From contig DATKGP010000059.1 in NCBI GenBank assembly GCA_035510775.1, positions 1 through 25,164 of the forward strand: a DNA stretch of 25,164 nucleotides, read 5' to 3'. A model generated the notes under the pieces. It did no database searches. It had not been told where the DNA came from and saw only the letters and a list, made by a program, of their open reading frames with translations. The first letter of the stretch is position 1; every line of letters starts with the position of its first letter. This stretch comes from DATKGP01 sp035510775. GTDB taxonomy: Bacteria > Patescibacteriota > UBA1384 > 2-12-FULL-50-11. The position numbers were made by a program, and so were the translations under genes. Positions 18,142 to 25,164 of the stretch are shown here, one piece after another.

Positions 18142-19206
18142 ATGCCTAAAGCCAAAGTTCCCAAAGAAGAGGTTGAGGAGGCGCAACCAACCGGTCGCGA
18201 AGCGGCCTTGAAAGCGGCGCTCTCGCAGATTGAAAAGCAGTTCGGCGCCGGCTCGATTATGATGATGGGTCAGCAGACCCACCTGAATGTTGAAGCTATC
18301 TCCACCGGCTCTTTGTCGCTGGACGTCGCTCTCGGCGTCGGCGGTCTGCCGCGCGGCCGAATTACGGAAATCTACGGCCCGGAATCTTCCGGTAAAACCT
18401 CCTTGGCTTTAACGACCATTGCCGAAGCTCAAAAAACCGGCGGAGTCAGCGCCTTGGTTGATGCCGAGCACGCTTTCGACCCGTCGTACGCTGCCAAACT
18501 CGGGGTCGATTTGGATTCACTGCTAATTTCCCAGCCGGACACCGGCGAGCAGGCTTTGGAGATTGTTGAAACCTTGGTGCGCTCGAATGCTGTTGACGTG
18601 ATTGTCGTCGACTCGGTCGCTGCCCTAGTACCGCGAGCCGAGATTGAGGGCGAGATGGGCGACGCCATGATGGGCGTCCAGGCTCGCTTGATGAGCCAAG
18701 CCTTGCGCAAGCTGACCGGTGCCGTTTCCAAGTCAAAGACCGTCTTAATTTTTATCAACCAAATCCGTATGAAAATCGGGGTAATGTTCGGCAACCCAGA
18801 AACCACTCCCGGTGGCAACGCCCTGAAGTTCTACTGCTCGGTTCGCCTGGATATTCGCCGCAGCGAGCAGATTAAGGAAGGTGAGACGCCGATTGGCAAC
18901 CGAGTCCGGGTTAAAGTGGTTAAGAACAAAGTCGCGCCGCCGTTTCGCCAGGCCGAGTTTGATTTAATGTTTGATTCCGGTATATCTAAGGAAGGTGACT
19001 TGCTGGATTTGGGCGTCAAGACGGGGCTAGTAGAAAAGGCCGGGGCGTGGTTTCAGTACGGGGATCAGAAGCTTGGGCAGGGACGGGAGGCTGCCAAAGC
19101 TTTCTTACGGGGCGATGCCAAGTTGGCCAAAGAGATTGAGGGGAAGATTCGGACGATGGCGGCCGAGGGCACCATCGGTGCCGCCCAGGCCAATCCGGAA
19201 GATTAG
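18142..19206 (+). CDS. recA: Recombinase RecA
   Basis: ATP-dependent strand-exchange protein of homologous recombination, 354 residues, normal length. Walker A is G-P-E-S-S-G-K-T (residues 79-86). The stretches V-D-A-E-H-A-F-D-P, V-V-D-S-V-A-A-L-V-P and loop L2 with F-I-N-Q-I-R-M-K-I-G-V-M-F-G-N-P-E-T-T-P-G-G-N-A-L-K-F are all intact. A charged N-terminal extension of about 25 residues precedes the core. It lies 2 nt after rodZ and 3 nt before recX, clearly one operon. Confidence 0.99.
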   Translation: MPKAKVPKEEVEEAQPTGREAALKAALSQIEKQFGAGSIMMMGQQTHLNVEAISTGSLSLDVALGVGGLPRGRITEIYGPESSGKTSLALTTIAEAQKTGGVSALVDAEHAFDPSYAAKLGVDLDSLLISQPDTGEQALEIVETLVRSNAVDVIVVDSVAALVPRAEIEGEMGDAMMGVQARLMSQALRKLTGAVSKSKTVLIFINQIRMKIGVMFGNPETTPGGNALKFYCSVRLDIRRSEQIKEGETPIGNRVRVKVVKNKVAPPFRQAEFDLMFDSGISKEGDLLDLGVKTGLVEKAGAWFQYGDQKLGQGREAAKAFLRGDAKLAKEIEGKIRTMAAEGTIGAAQANPED

Positions 19207-19209
19207 CCG

Positions 19210-19656
19210 ATGCGCCGCTCGGCGAGCGACTACGCGGCGTATTTGCTGACTCGTCGGCTCCAGAGCCAGCGTGAGCTGGAAGAGAAGCTAGCCCGTAAAA
19301 AATACGATCCCGAGGAAATCGCCTCGGTTATTACTCGTTTCAAAGAAGTTGGTTTGATTGATGACCAGCGGTTCGCCAAATCGTACGTGGCTGATAAGCT
19401 CGAGTTTGCCCGCCGTGGCCGGTGGCGCATTTCGCTAGAGCTACGCAAAAAAGGCATTAGCAAGGAGCTGATTGATGAGTTTGTCGGTTCAATCGAGCCG
19501 GAGGAAGAACTGCGAGTAGCTCGAGAGCTACTCAAAGGTCGCCAGCGCGCCTGGGCTAATCTCGATCCGCAGAAGCGTTACGTTCGCGCTGTCGGTTTGC
19601 TTTCCCGCCGCGGCTTCTCGGGTAATATCATTCGTCAGGTTTTGGCCAAAGATTAA
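19210..19656 (+). CDS. recX: RecA regulator RecX
   Basis: 148 residues made of helical triplet repeats of the RecX family: A-A-Y-L-L-T-R-R-L-Q-S-Q-R-E-L-E-E-K-L near the start, G-L-I-D-D-Q-R-F-A-K-S-Y in the middle and G-R-W-R-I-S-L-E-L-R-K-K-G-I. RecX binds RecA filaments and modulates their extension. Start and order (3 nt behind recA) are as in many bacteria. Identification is firm. Confidence 0.95.
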   Translation: MRRSASDYAAYLLTRRLQSQRELEEKLARKKYDPEEIASVITRFKEVGLIDDQRFAKSYVADKLEFARRGRWRISLELRKKGISKELIDEFVGSIEPEEELRVARELLKGRQRAWANLDPQKRYVRAVGLLSRRGFSGNIIRQVLAKD

Positions 19657-19659
19657 AAC

Positions 19660-19688
19660 TTGGTAATCGGCCAGTTTCCCGTTACGAT
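19660..19688 (+). promoter_or_regulatory. Promoter of ppsA
   Basis: TTGGTA (19660-19665), 17-nt spacer, TACGAT (19683-19688), 7 nt before the ATG at 19696. It supports that ATG over an in-frame GTG at 19660. Confidence 0.65.
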
Positions 19689-19695
19689 TAAATTA

Positions 19696-22056
19696 ATGGC
19701 AGCTACCAAAATAAAAGAATTGGTGTGGTTTTCCGAGGTTGGCAAGGAAGATATTCCGCTAGTCGGTGGCAAGGGCGCCAACCTAGGCGAGATGGCCAAC
19801 GCCAAGCTACCCGTTCCGCCGGGGTTCATTATCACCAGCGAAGCCTACTACCAGTTTGTCCAAATCAACAAGCTCGATCAGTTTATTACTAAAGAAACGG
19901 CCGGCCTAAATCCGGAAGATTCCAAAAAACTCAACGAAATCGCTGCCGCCCTGCAAAAGGCCGTCAAGACTTTTGCCTTGCCCAAAGCCCTTATCACCGA
20001 GATTGAAAAAGCCTACGACGAGATGGGTGGAGGGTTGGTGGCGGTTCGCTCCAGCGCCACCGCCGAAGATTTGCCAGACGCTTCGTTCGCTGGTCAACAG
20101 GCGACTTTCTTGAATATTGAGGGTAAAACTGATCTCATTAAAGCCGTTCGTGAGTGTTGGGCTTCGCTCTTTGAGGCTCGGGCAATTTACTACCGAATCG
20201 TCAACAAATACGACCATATGAAAATCGGCATCGCCGTGCCGGTGCAACGAATGGTTCAGAGCGAAGTTTCGGGAATTATGTTTACTGCCGACCCGGTTCA
20301 TTCCGACGAGACCAAATTGGTCATCGACGCCGGCCTAGGTTTGGGCGAGGCGATTGTCTCTGGTTCGGTCACACCCGACCATTATGTGGTTAACAAAGCC
20401 GACGTTAGCATTTTATCGAAAGAAGTCTCGGCGCAGGAGTGGAAAATAGTCCGGGCTTCGGACGGCAAAGATCGCCACGTTGCCCTGACTAAGGCCGAAC
20501 AAGAAAAACAGAAACTGACCGACGAGCAGATTGTCGCCCTGGCCAAAATTGGTCTGGCGGTGGAGAAGCATTACGGCAAGCCGCAGGATACCGAGTGGGC
20601 GATGGAAAAAGGCAGCCTGTATATGGTGCAATCGAGGCCAATTACCACGCTTGGAAAGGGAGAAAACAAGGCCGAAGTAAGTCAAGCAGCCTCGCCCGAT
20701 ACAGATAAATCGGCTGCTGATAGCGCTCAACCAGTCGAAGCTACTCACGAGGTAATCTTAACCGGCGCGGCCGCTTCGGTTGGCTATCGATCTGGTCCGG
20801 TCAAAGTTATTCATAAGCCGTCAGAAATAGACAAAGTCCTACAGGGCGACGTTCTTGTAACCGAGATGACCAGCCCAGACTACGTACCGGCGATGAAGCG
20901 GGCGGTGGCCATCGTCACCGACACTGGGGGTAGAACTTCGCACGCGGCGATTGTCTCGAGAGAGCTGGGAATTCCCTGTGTGGTCGGCACTGGCACGGCG
21001 ACCACCAAACTCAAAACCGGCCAGGTGGTGACCGTCGACGGCGGCAAGGGCGCCGTCTACAAGGGCAAGGTTGAGCTTTCGACCACCAATCCGGCTTCCA
21101 GCGCTGTTCAGGTCTCTAGTCCCCAGTCCCTGGGCGCTAGTACCGTCGTTCCCGTGACCGCTACCAAAGTTTATTTGAACCTGGCCGAGCCGGAAAAAGC
21201 CGAGGAATACTCGAAACTGCCGGTTGACGGCGTCGGTTTGCTTAGAGCCGAGTTTATCATCGCCGGCATCGGCGAACACCCGAAGGCAATGATGGCGGCC
21301 GGCCGGAGCAAGGAGTACGTCCAAAAACTGGCTCAAGGCGTCGGAACAATCGCCCAGGCCTTTCATCCGCGGCCGGTAGTTTACCGAGCCACCGACTTCA
21401 AAACTAACGAATACCGCTCGCTCAAGGGTGGCGAAAAATACGAAGCCCAGGAGAGCAACCCGATGATTGGCTACCGCGGCGCCTCGCGCTACATCGCCGA
21501 CCCGGACGAATTCCAGCTGGAAATTGAGGCCATTAAAGCGGTTCGCGATGGCCAAGACTTGAAAAATCTCCACCTAATGATTCCGTTTGTTCGGACTGTA
21601 GATGAGTTCTGCAAGGTTCGTGATTTGGCGGCCAAGTTCGGCTTGCGCCAAGGGCCAGATTTCAAGCTCTGGATTATGGTTGAAGTTCCATCGGCAGTTT
21701 GGGAATTGGAACGCTATTTCAAGGAAGGCGTGGACGGCGTCTCGATTGGCTCTAACGATTTGACCCAATTAATGCTGGGGATTGACCGCGATAGTGAGAA
21801 ATTGGCCGGTGAATTCGACGAACGATATCCTACGGTCATGGCGGCGATTCTGCATACGGTGCGAACCTGCCGTAAAAATCACGTCACTTGCTCAATCTGC
21901 GGGCAAGCGCCGAGTGTTTATCCGGAGGTAACCGAAGCGATGGTCAAGGCCGGGACGACTTCGGTTTCGGTGGCGCCAGATGTGGCCGTCTCCACCCGCA
22001 AACTAATTGCCTCGGTCGAGAAGAAAATCCTCCTGGCCCAAGCCCTCGACGATTGA
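19696..22056 (+). CDS. ppsA: Phosphoenolpyruvate synthase
   Basis: Converts pyruvate, ATP and water to PEP, AMP and phosphate (gluconeogenic direction). 786 residues, normal length. The N-terminal ATP-grasp domain (G-G-K-G-A-N-L-G-E-M near 20, R-S-S-A-T-A-E-D-L-P-D-A-S-F-A-G-Q-Q near 120) is followed by the swivelling phosphohistidine domain with T-S-H-A-A-I-V-S-R-E-L-G (His416). The C-terminal PEP-binding barrel has S-I-G-S-N-D-L-T-Q and C-S-I-C-G-Q-A-P-S (catalytic Cys735). The two linkers (about 320-350 and 465-485) are low in complexity; the second holds S-S-P-Q-S-L-G-A-S-T, encoded by a dispersed repeat word. The enzyme would let the cell run lower glycolysis backwards or forwards without pyruvate kinase. 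Confidence 0.96.
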   Translation: MAATKIKELVWFSEVGKEDIPLVGGKGANLGEMANAKLPVPPGFIITSEAYYQFVQINKLDQFITKETAGLNPEDSKKLNEIAAALQKAVKTFALPKALITEIEKAYDEMGGGLVAVRSSATAEDLPDASFAGQQATFLNIEGKTDLIKAVRECWASLFEARAIYYRIVNKYDHMKIGIAVPVQRMVQSEVSGIMFTADPVHSDETKLVIDAGLGLGEAIVSGSVTPDHYVVNKADVSILSKEVSAQEWKIVRASDGKDRHVALTKAEQEKQKLTDEQIVALAKIGLAVEKHYGKPQDTEWAMEKGSLYMVQSRPITTLGKGENKAEVSQAASPDTDKSAADSAQPVEATHEVILTGAAASVGYRSGPVKVIHKPSEIDKVLQGDVLVTEMTSPDYVPAMKRAVAIVTDTGGRTSHAAIVSRELGIPCVVGTGTATTKLKTGQVVTVDGGKGAVYKGKVELSTTNPASSAVQVSSPQSLGASTVVPVTATKVYLNLAEPEKAEEYSKLPVDGVGLLRAEFIIAGIGEHPKAMMAAGRSKEYVQKLAQGVGTIAQAFHPRPVVYRATDFKTNEYRSLKGGEKYEAQESNPMIGYRGASRYIADPDEFQLEIEAIKAVRDGQDLKNLHLMIPFVRTVDEFCKVRDLAAKFGLRQGPDFKLWIMVEVPSAVWELERYFKEGVDGVSIGSNDLTQLMLGIDRDSEKLAGEFDERYPTVMAAILHTVRTCRKNHVTCSICGQAPSVYPEVTEAMVKAGTTSVSVAPDVAVSTRKLIASVEKKILLAQALDD

Positions 22057-22060
22057 AAAA

Positions 22061-22078
22061 GGGCCCCCGATGGGGCCC
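22061..22078 (-). terminator. Terminator of the small membrane protein gene
   Basis: GGGCCCC / GGGGCCC, a perfect 7-bp GC stem with a 4-nt loop, followed on the minus strand by TTTTT. It lies between the convergent ppsA and the small membrane protein gene; on the plus strand it lacks a U-tract. Confidence 0.85.
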
Positions 22079-22098
22079 GAGAGCGAACTTCGCCAACG

Positions 22099-22320
22099 CT
22101 ACAGGCCGTAGTCTTTGGCTTTGCGGAGGTAGTCCTTGATAACAGATGGCCTCCAGTTCTGAATGTTGCCGGATCGGTACCACACCCACCAGGCCAAGGC
22201 CGCGATGACCCAAAACCCCGACTGTCTGAGTGTGAAACTGACACCGTGAAGAACGACGATTGTGGCAGCGAGGAGTATCAAGTCGCTAGACCACGTGACG
22301 ATTAGATGATAGTAGCGCAC
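22099..22320 (-). CDS. Small membrane protein
   Basis: An unrecognised 73-residue protein with two predicted membrane segments (S-D-L-I-L-L-A-A-T-I-V-V-L, then W-V-I-A-A-L-A-W-W-V-W-Y) and a basic cytoplasmic tail. The GTG at 22320 is chosen because GAGAGGTG (22325-22332) lies just upstream and the -10 of the promoter is 20 nt away; the longer reading from 22368 would start inside the -35. It forms a single-gene unit with promoter and terminator. Function is unknown. Confidence 0.7.
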   Translation of the reverse strand: MRYYHLIVTWSSDLILLAATIVVLHGVSFTLRQSGFWVIAALAWWVWYRSGNIQNWRPSVIKDYLRKAKDYGL

Positions 22321-22340
22321 GCTGCACCTCTCGTAAGACG

Positions 22341-22368
22341 AGTATAGTAGTTTTGGAGCAGAAATCAA
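22341..22368 (-). promoter_or_regulatory. Promoter of the small membrane protein gene
   Basis: Minus strand TTGATT (22363-22368), 16-nt spacer, TATACT (22341-22346), then a short leader with a Shine-Dalgarno sequence. Confidence 0.8.
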
Positions 22369-22386
22369 TGTCCGACTGTGCTTACC

Positions 22387-23622
22387 TTAGTGTCTCGGGC
22401 GGTTCTTGAGCCCCTCAATTTTATTTTTCAGGGCCTCATGACCGCCGTGTTCCTCGGTGATTCGCTGGTGGGTATGGCGTGCCTCGGAAAGCATTCTATT
22501 GTTAGCGGCCGCGGCGTGGTACAACCTTTGGGTATCTCGGTATTTCTTTTCCTGTTGGCTGGTCTTGATTTTCTGCTCCTTAATTTTTCTGTCATTATCG
22601 CCTCCAACAGCGCCCCTGATTTGGTCCAAAATCTGCCCCATAAAGCCTTGATGCTTCTTACTTTCCTCGAGTTCTGCTAGCTCCTTCTCCGCTTGTTCAT
22701 AAGCCTCTTTAGCTGCCTGGTGGCTAGCCTCGGCCTCGGCCAGCGCTTGTTGGGTCTTGTCGCTATTTTCAATTGCTACCCCAGCTCTTTTCAAATTGTC
22801 ACGAGCCTCTTCCAGGGCAAGAATCTCTCGTTCGTCGGCCTGGTTAAGCCGGTCGCGGTGCAAGGCATCTTTTTCGCTGAAATGCCGGCGGTAGGGATCG
22901 AAGCTAGCTTGGTACTGCCGTATTTCTTCTAGGCTGGCGTGGGGGCTAACCAACAACCCCTTTTCCATAACATAACCCTTGTGCTCGAGCTGACCGACCA
23001 GCCAGGTGAGTGTCTTGTCCTGATTTTCGTCGTAATAGTGTTTGCCTGGGCGCCCCTCCTCCTCGCGAGTCTGATCCACCGCCCTGGCCGCCAGAGCGAT
23101 ATTTATTTCGTTAAGGCGAGTTTGGGGGAACTCGGAATCCAAATCAATCCGAACATCACGCATTACTATCGGAGCCTTCTCGGGGCTAAATTGCCCGAGT
23201 AGTATCTCGGCAAAGTACAGGTCGCGGCCAGCCTCCCAGCGCTCTTCGTCTAAGGCGACATCTTCGCCCCGCCGATTGCCGGCAATCATCTCGGCCGCCT
23301 GTGATAATTTCTTGGCGGCGAGCTCGACTTGGCGGTGTCGGATGTGAGGATTTTCAAAATCGTCCGAACTCCGGTGCAAGTTTACTTCGGTGTAAACCAA
23401 CTGGCGGATAAGCGAGTCGGTCAAATGGTCACGCGGGGTTGGGGTTTTTTGCTGACTATCCTGGTTAAACAAAACCTCTCCGACGCGCTTGACGCATTGT
23501 TCAACCGAGCTAGCTTCGTCTTGGAATTCCAGCGGCGTCTCCACCGGCATTGGCTGCTCGGTCGTTTCTATAGAAGATGGCAATTCAGCTGTTTCGGGCT
23601 CGAGGACTTGTTGTTCGGGCAT
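22387..23622 (-). CDS. Coiled-coil protein of unknown function
   Basis: 411 residues, cytoplasmic by the lack of signal or membrane segments. Residues 1-50 are acidic, Pro/Glu/Thr-rich and probably disordered. Residues 55-260 look like a helical folded domain (for example Q-V-E-L-A-A-K-K-L-S-Q-A-A). From about 262 to 330 runs a strongly charged coiled coil (A-L-A-E-A-E-A-S-H-Q-A-A-K-E-A-Y-E-Q-A-E), interrupted by a Gly-containing hinge (G-F-M-G-Q-I...R-G-A-V-G-G) and then more helix to the end. I do not recognise a family. GGGAG just before the ATG is a weak ribosome binding site. It is divergent from pyrD. A scaffold or structural role is only a guess. Confidence 0.8.
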   Translation of the reverse strand: MPEQQVLEPETAELPSSIETTEQPMPVETPLEFQDEASSVEQCVKRVGEVLFNQDSQQKTPTPRDHLTDSLIRQLVYTEVNLHRSSDDFENPHIRHRQVELAAKKLSQAAEMIAGNRRGEDVALDEERWEAGRDLYFAEILLGQFSPEKAPIVMRDVRIDLDSEFPQTRLNEINIALAARAVDQTREEEGRPGKHYYDENQDKTLTWLVGQLEHKGYVMEKGLLVSPHASLEEIRQYQASFDPYRRHFSEKDALHRDRLNQADEREILALEEARDNLKRAGVAIENSDKTQQALAEAEASHQAAKEAYEQAEKELAELEESKKHQGFMGQILDQIRGAVGGDNDRKIKEQKIKTSQQEKKYRDTQRLYHAAAANNRMLSEARHTHQRITEEHGGHEALKNKIEGLKNRPRH

Positions 23623-23661
23623 ACTCCCACTTTGCCGTCTCCGCCGGCTTTTTGCAATTAG

Positions 23662-23690
23662 TTTACCAATCTCTTGGTAGCGGCTAGAAT
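23662..23690 (+). promoter_or_regulatory. Promoter of pyrD
   Basis: TTTACC (23662-23667), 17-nt spacer, TAGAAT (23685-23690). Two adjacent ATGs follow at 5 and 8 nt; the second (23699) fits the leaderless spacing of the other genes equally well or better. Confidence 0.7.
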
Positions 23691-23695
23691 TACGG

Positions 23696-24814
23696 ATGAT
23701 GCTAAGAAATCGTATTGAGGGGTTTTACTACCGAAACGCCGTCCGGCCGGCGATGTTTCTCCTTGATCCCGAGGTTATTCATGAGCGAATGGTCGGCTTT
23801 GGCCGACGACTTGGGTCGCGCCGATTTACCCGTGCTTCAACAAAGTTGGCCTTTGGTTTCAAAGACCCCAAACTTGGGCAGACCGTCGCTGGAATCCGTT
23901 TTTCTAATCCTGTTGGCCTGGCGGCTGGTTTCGATAAAGACGGCGAACTTGGTAAAATCCTGCCGATGGTCGGCTTTGGCTACGGCGAGTTCGGCTCGAT
24001 CACCCGGCACCCTTACGGCGGCAACCCCCGGCCTTGGCTGGCGCGCCTCAAGGGGCAGGACTCATTAATCGTCCACTACGGCCTAAAAAATGACGGCGTA
24101 GACAAGATTTTGCCACGGCTCAAACAAACTCGCGATTTCCTTCGGGAGAATAAAATTGAGTTTCCTATCGGGGTTAGTGTGGCCGCCGCCAGCCCCCGCA
24201 AAGACATTACCGAGGTCGAGATTCTTAAAGATGTCGCCCAAACCTTTGCCGCCGTCGCGGCCGTGGCCGATTACATTACCCTGAATATCAGCTGCCCGAA
24301 TATCTACAACTCGCCAGACTTTTTGGAGCCGAAAAATCTGGAAAACTTGCTCCTGGCTCTGCCTCTAGCAAAAACTAAGCAGCCGATTTTTCTCAAGCTT
24401 TCCCCGGATATGGACGATGAGCAGCTGGAAAAAATTGTCCGTTTGGCCGAAAAATACGGTTTGGCCGGTTTTGTGGCTGGCAACTTAACCAAAGATCGAT
24501 CTGGTCTGAAAAATCCACCAATCCCCGGCGGCCTTAGCGGCAAAATCGTTCGAAGAAAATCTGATCAACTAATCGGTAAACTAGCTCGTCTGAACAAAAA
24601 CCGCCTAATAATCATCGGCTGCGGCGGGATTTTCAGCGCCGAAGACGCCTACCGAAAAATCCGTCTCGGCGCCTCTTTGCTGCAGCTAATCACCGGTATG
24701 ATTTACCAAGGTCCGCAGGTAATTTCGGAAATCAACTGGGGTTTGGCCAAACTTTTAGAGCGCGACGGCTTCATCTCTATCCAAGAGGCGGTCGGGGTGG
24801 ATATTCGACGTTAG
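23696..24814 (+). CDS. pyrD: Dihydroorotate dehydrogenase, class 2-like scaffold with a Cys at the catalytic position
   Basis: Oxidises dihydroorotate to orotate in pyrimidine synthesis using FMN. 372 residues, the class 2 (quinone-dependent) length. The N-terminus (R-N-A-V-R-P-A-M-F-L-L-D-P-E-V-I-H-E) resembles the class 2 membrane-associated region; A-A-G-F-D-K-D-G, G-G-L-S-G-K near 278 and the phosphate-binding G-C-G-G-I-F-S near 308 are class 2-like. The catalytic loop reads N-I-S-C-P-N with Cys200, whereas class 2 enzymes usually have Ser there and Cys is the class 1 base. The usual class 2 N-R-M-G-F-N-N is H-Y-G-L-K-N here. No other pyrimidine genes are in the window. The electron acceptor remains open. 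Confidence 0.92.
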   Translation: MMLRNRIEGFYYRNAVRPAMFLLDPEVIHERMVGFGRRLGSRRFTRASTKLAFGFKDPKLGQTVAGIRFSNPVGLAAGFDKDGELGKILPMVGFGYGEFGSITRHPYGGNPRPWLARLKGQDSLIVHYGLKNDGVDKILPRLKQTRDFLRENKIEFPIGVSVAAASPRKDITEVEILKDVAQTFAAVAAVADYITLNISCPNIYNSPDFLEPKNLENLLLALPLAKTKQPIFLKLSPDMDDEQLEKIVRLAEKYGLAGFVAGNLTKDRSGLKNPPIPGGLSGKIVRRKSDQLIGKLARLNKNRLIIIGCGGIFSAEDAYRKIRLGASLLQLITGMIYQGPQVISEINWGLAKLLERDGFISIQEAVGVDIRR

Positions 24815-24834
24815 CTCGGCGCATACTGTAAGTT

Positions 24835-25164
24835 ATGGAGGAACTTCAAGACGGCAACGCCGCGGTTACGCCGCCGATTGAGCCGGTTACGCCAGTGCAA
24901 ACTGAAATCATCGCGCCTCAAGTCCCAGCACAGTCTGTTGAGGCATCGGCCGATCCGGAAGCCCAGGCACGGGCTAAAGCCGAATTGGCAGTCCTGATGC
25001 ACAAATACGGTCTGGGCGAAGAAAACCAGGCCGCTCCGGAAGAACAACACAAATTTTTGCGCGGCTACTCATGGGCGGGCTTAATTTATTCGGTTGTTTA
25101 CTACTGGGCGATGGGCGATTGGCTGTTTGTTTTTATCTCCGCCGTTGTCTCAATTGTTTTTGTT
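24835..25164 (+). CDS. 5' part of an unrecognised membrane protein (cut by window end)
   Basis: 110 codons are visible, open to the edge. Residues 1-70 are acidic, Pro/Ala/Glu-rich and probably disordered (T-P-P-I-E-P-V-T-P-V). A short charged helix follows (A-Q-A-R-A-K-A-E-L-A-V-L-M-H-K-Y), then one or two membrane segments begin near residue 80 (G-L-I-Y-S-V-V-Y-Y-W, then W-L-F-V-F-I-S-A-V-V-S-I-V). CATACT (24822-24827) stands 7 nt before the ATG, in line with the leaderless genes. It follows pyrD by 20 bp. The family cannot be judged from this fragment. Confidence 0.75.
   Translation, partial: MEELQDGNAAVTPPIEPVTPVQTEIIAPQVPAQSVEASADPEAQARAKAELAVLMHKYGLGEENQAAPEEQHKFLRGYSWAGLIYSVVYYWAMGDWLFVFISAVVSIVFV

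Noticed and set aside
22378..22932. Plus-strand hydrophobic ORFs opposite the coiled-coil gene
   Set aside because: Leu/Phe-rich ORFs are the expected antisense of Glu/Lys-rich coiled-coil codons. They lack start signals.
1..25164. Recoded UGA (genetic code 25 or 4)
   Set aside because: Several well-defined genes end at TGA at the expected length (lepB, rnj, ppsA), and no internal in-frame TGA is needed in any recognised gene.
1..25164. tRNA, rRNA, insertion sequences, transposases or integrases
   Set aside because: I looked for cloverleaf arms with CCA-type ends, rRNA-like conserved blocks and recombinase motifs and found none that could be supported.

Overview
The window reads as a stretch of core chromosome from a small-genome bacterium, most likely a Patescibacteria (Candidate Phyla Radiation) lineage. 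This is an inference from short intergenic gaps, many apparently leaderless genes (a -10 box 5-9 nt before the start codon), a Firmicutes-like order of core genes with many members missing, and many small unrecognised proteins. UGA is used as a stop (signal peptidase, RNase J, PEP synthase), so the UGA-recoding lineages are excluded. I cannot name the lineage more closely.

Layout. 1-1.7 kb: signal peptidase I and ribosomal protein S20 (minus), then a Nudix hydrolase (plus). 1.8-5.6 kb: DHH phosphoesterase (NrnA-like), S15 and PNPase. 5.7-8 kb: accessory block with an orphan membrane-anchored protein, a half-size EamA transporter, a family 4-like uracil-DNA glycosylase and a small Cys-rich protein. 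8-10 kb: RNase J. 10-11.7 kb: minus-strand cluster of three paralogous small proteins, one fused to a biotinyl/lipoyl-type domain, plus a translationally coupled 67-residue protein; each unit has its own promoter and GC-rich terminator. 11.7-13.8 kb: FtsK translocase. 13.8-17 kb: minus-strand zinc-ribbon protein, orphan, DUF5680-like protein and a MacB/LolD-type ABC ATPase-permease pair. 17.4-22 kb: RodZ-like protein, RecA, RecX and PEP synthase. 22-25.2 kb: small membrane protein, coiled-coil orphan, dihydroorotate dehydrogenase and the 5' part of a membrane protein cut by the window edge.

The plus-strand order DHH - rpsO - pnp - rnj - ftsK - rodZ - recA - recX matches the order of the corresponding genes in the Firmicutes infB-to-recA region, with translation, RNA decay, chromosome segregation, cell shape and recombination genes in line. 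The accessory genes sit in the gaps of this skeleton. Most of them have a Shine-Dalgarno sequence and a hairpin terminator, whereas most core genes look leaderless.

The points most worth follow-up are: (1) the paralog cluster with a carboxyl-carrier-like domain whose lysine lies in E-R-N-K-T instead of E-A-M-K-M; (2) a bipartite two-hairpin element present twice, 16 kb apart and inverted, with its second palindrome found a third time, always just upstream of a promoter; (3) a 30-bp exactly duplicated promoter; (4) a family 4-like UDG that lacks two of the four Fe-S cysteines; and (5) dispersed short repeats that have entered coding sequence.
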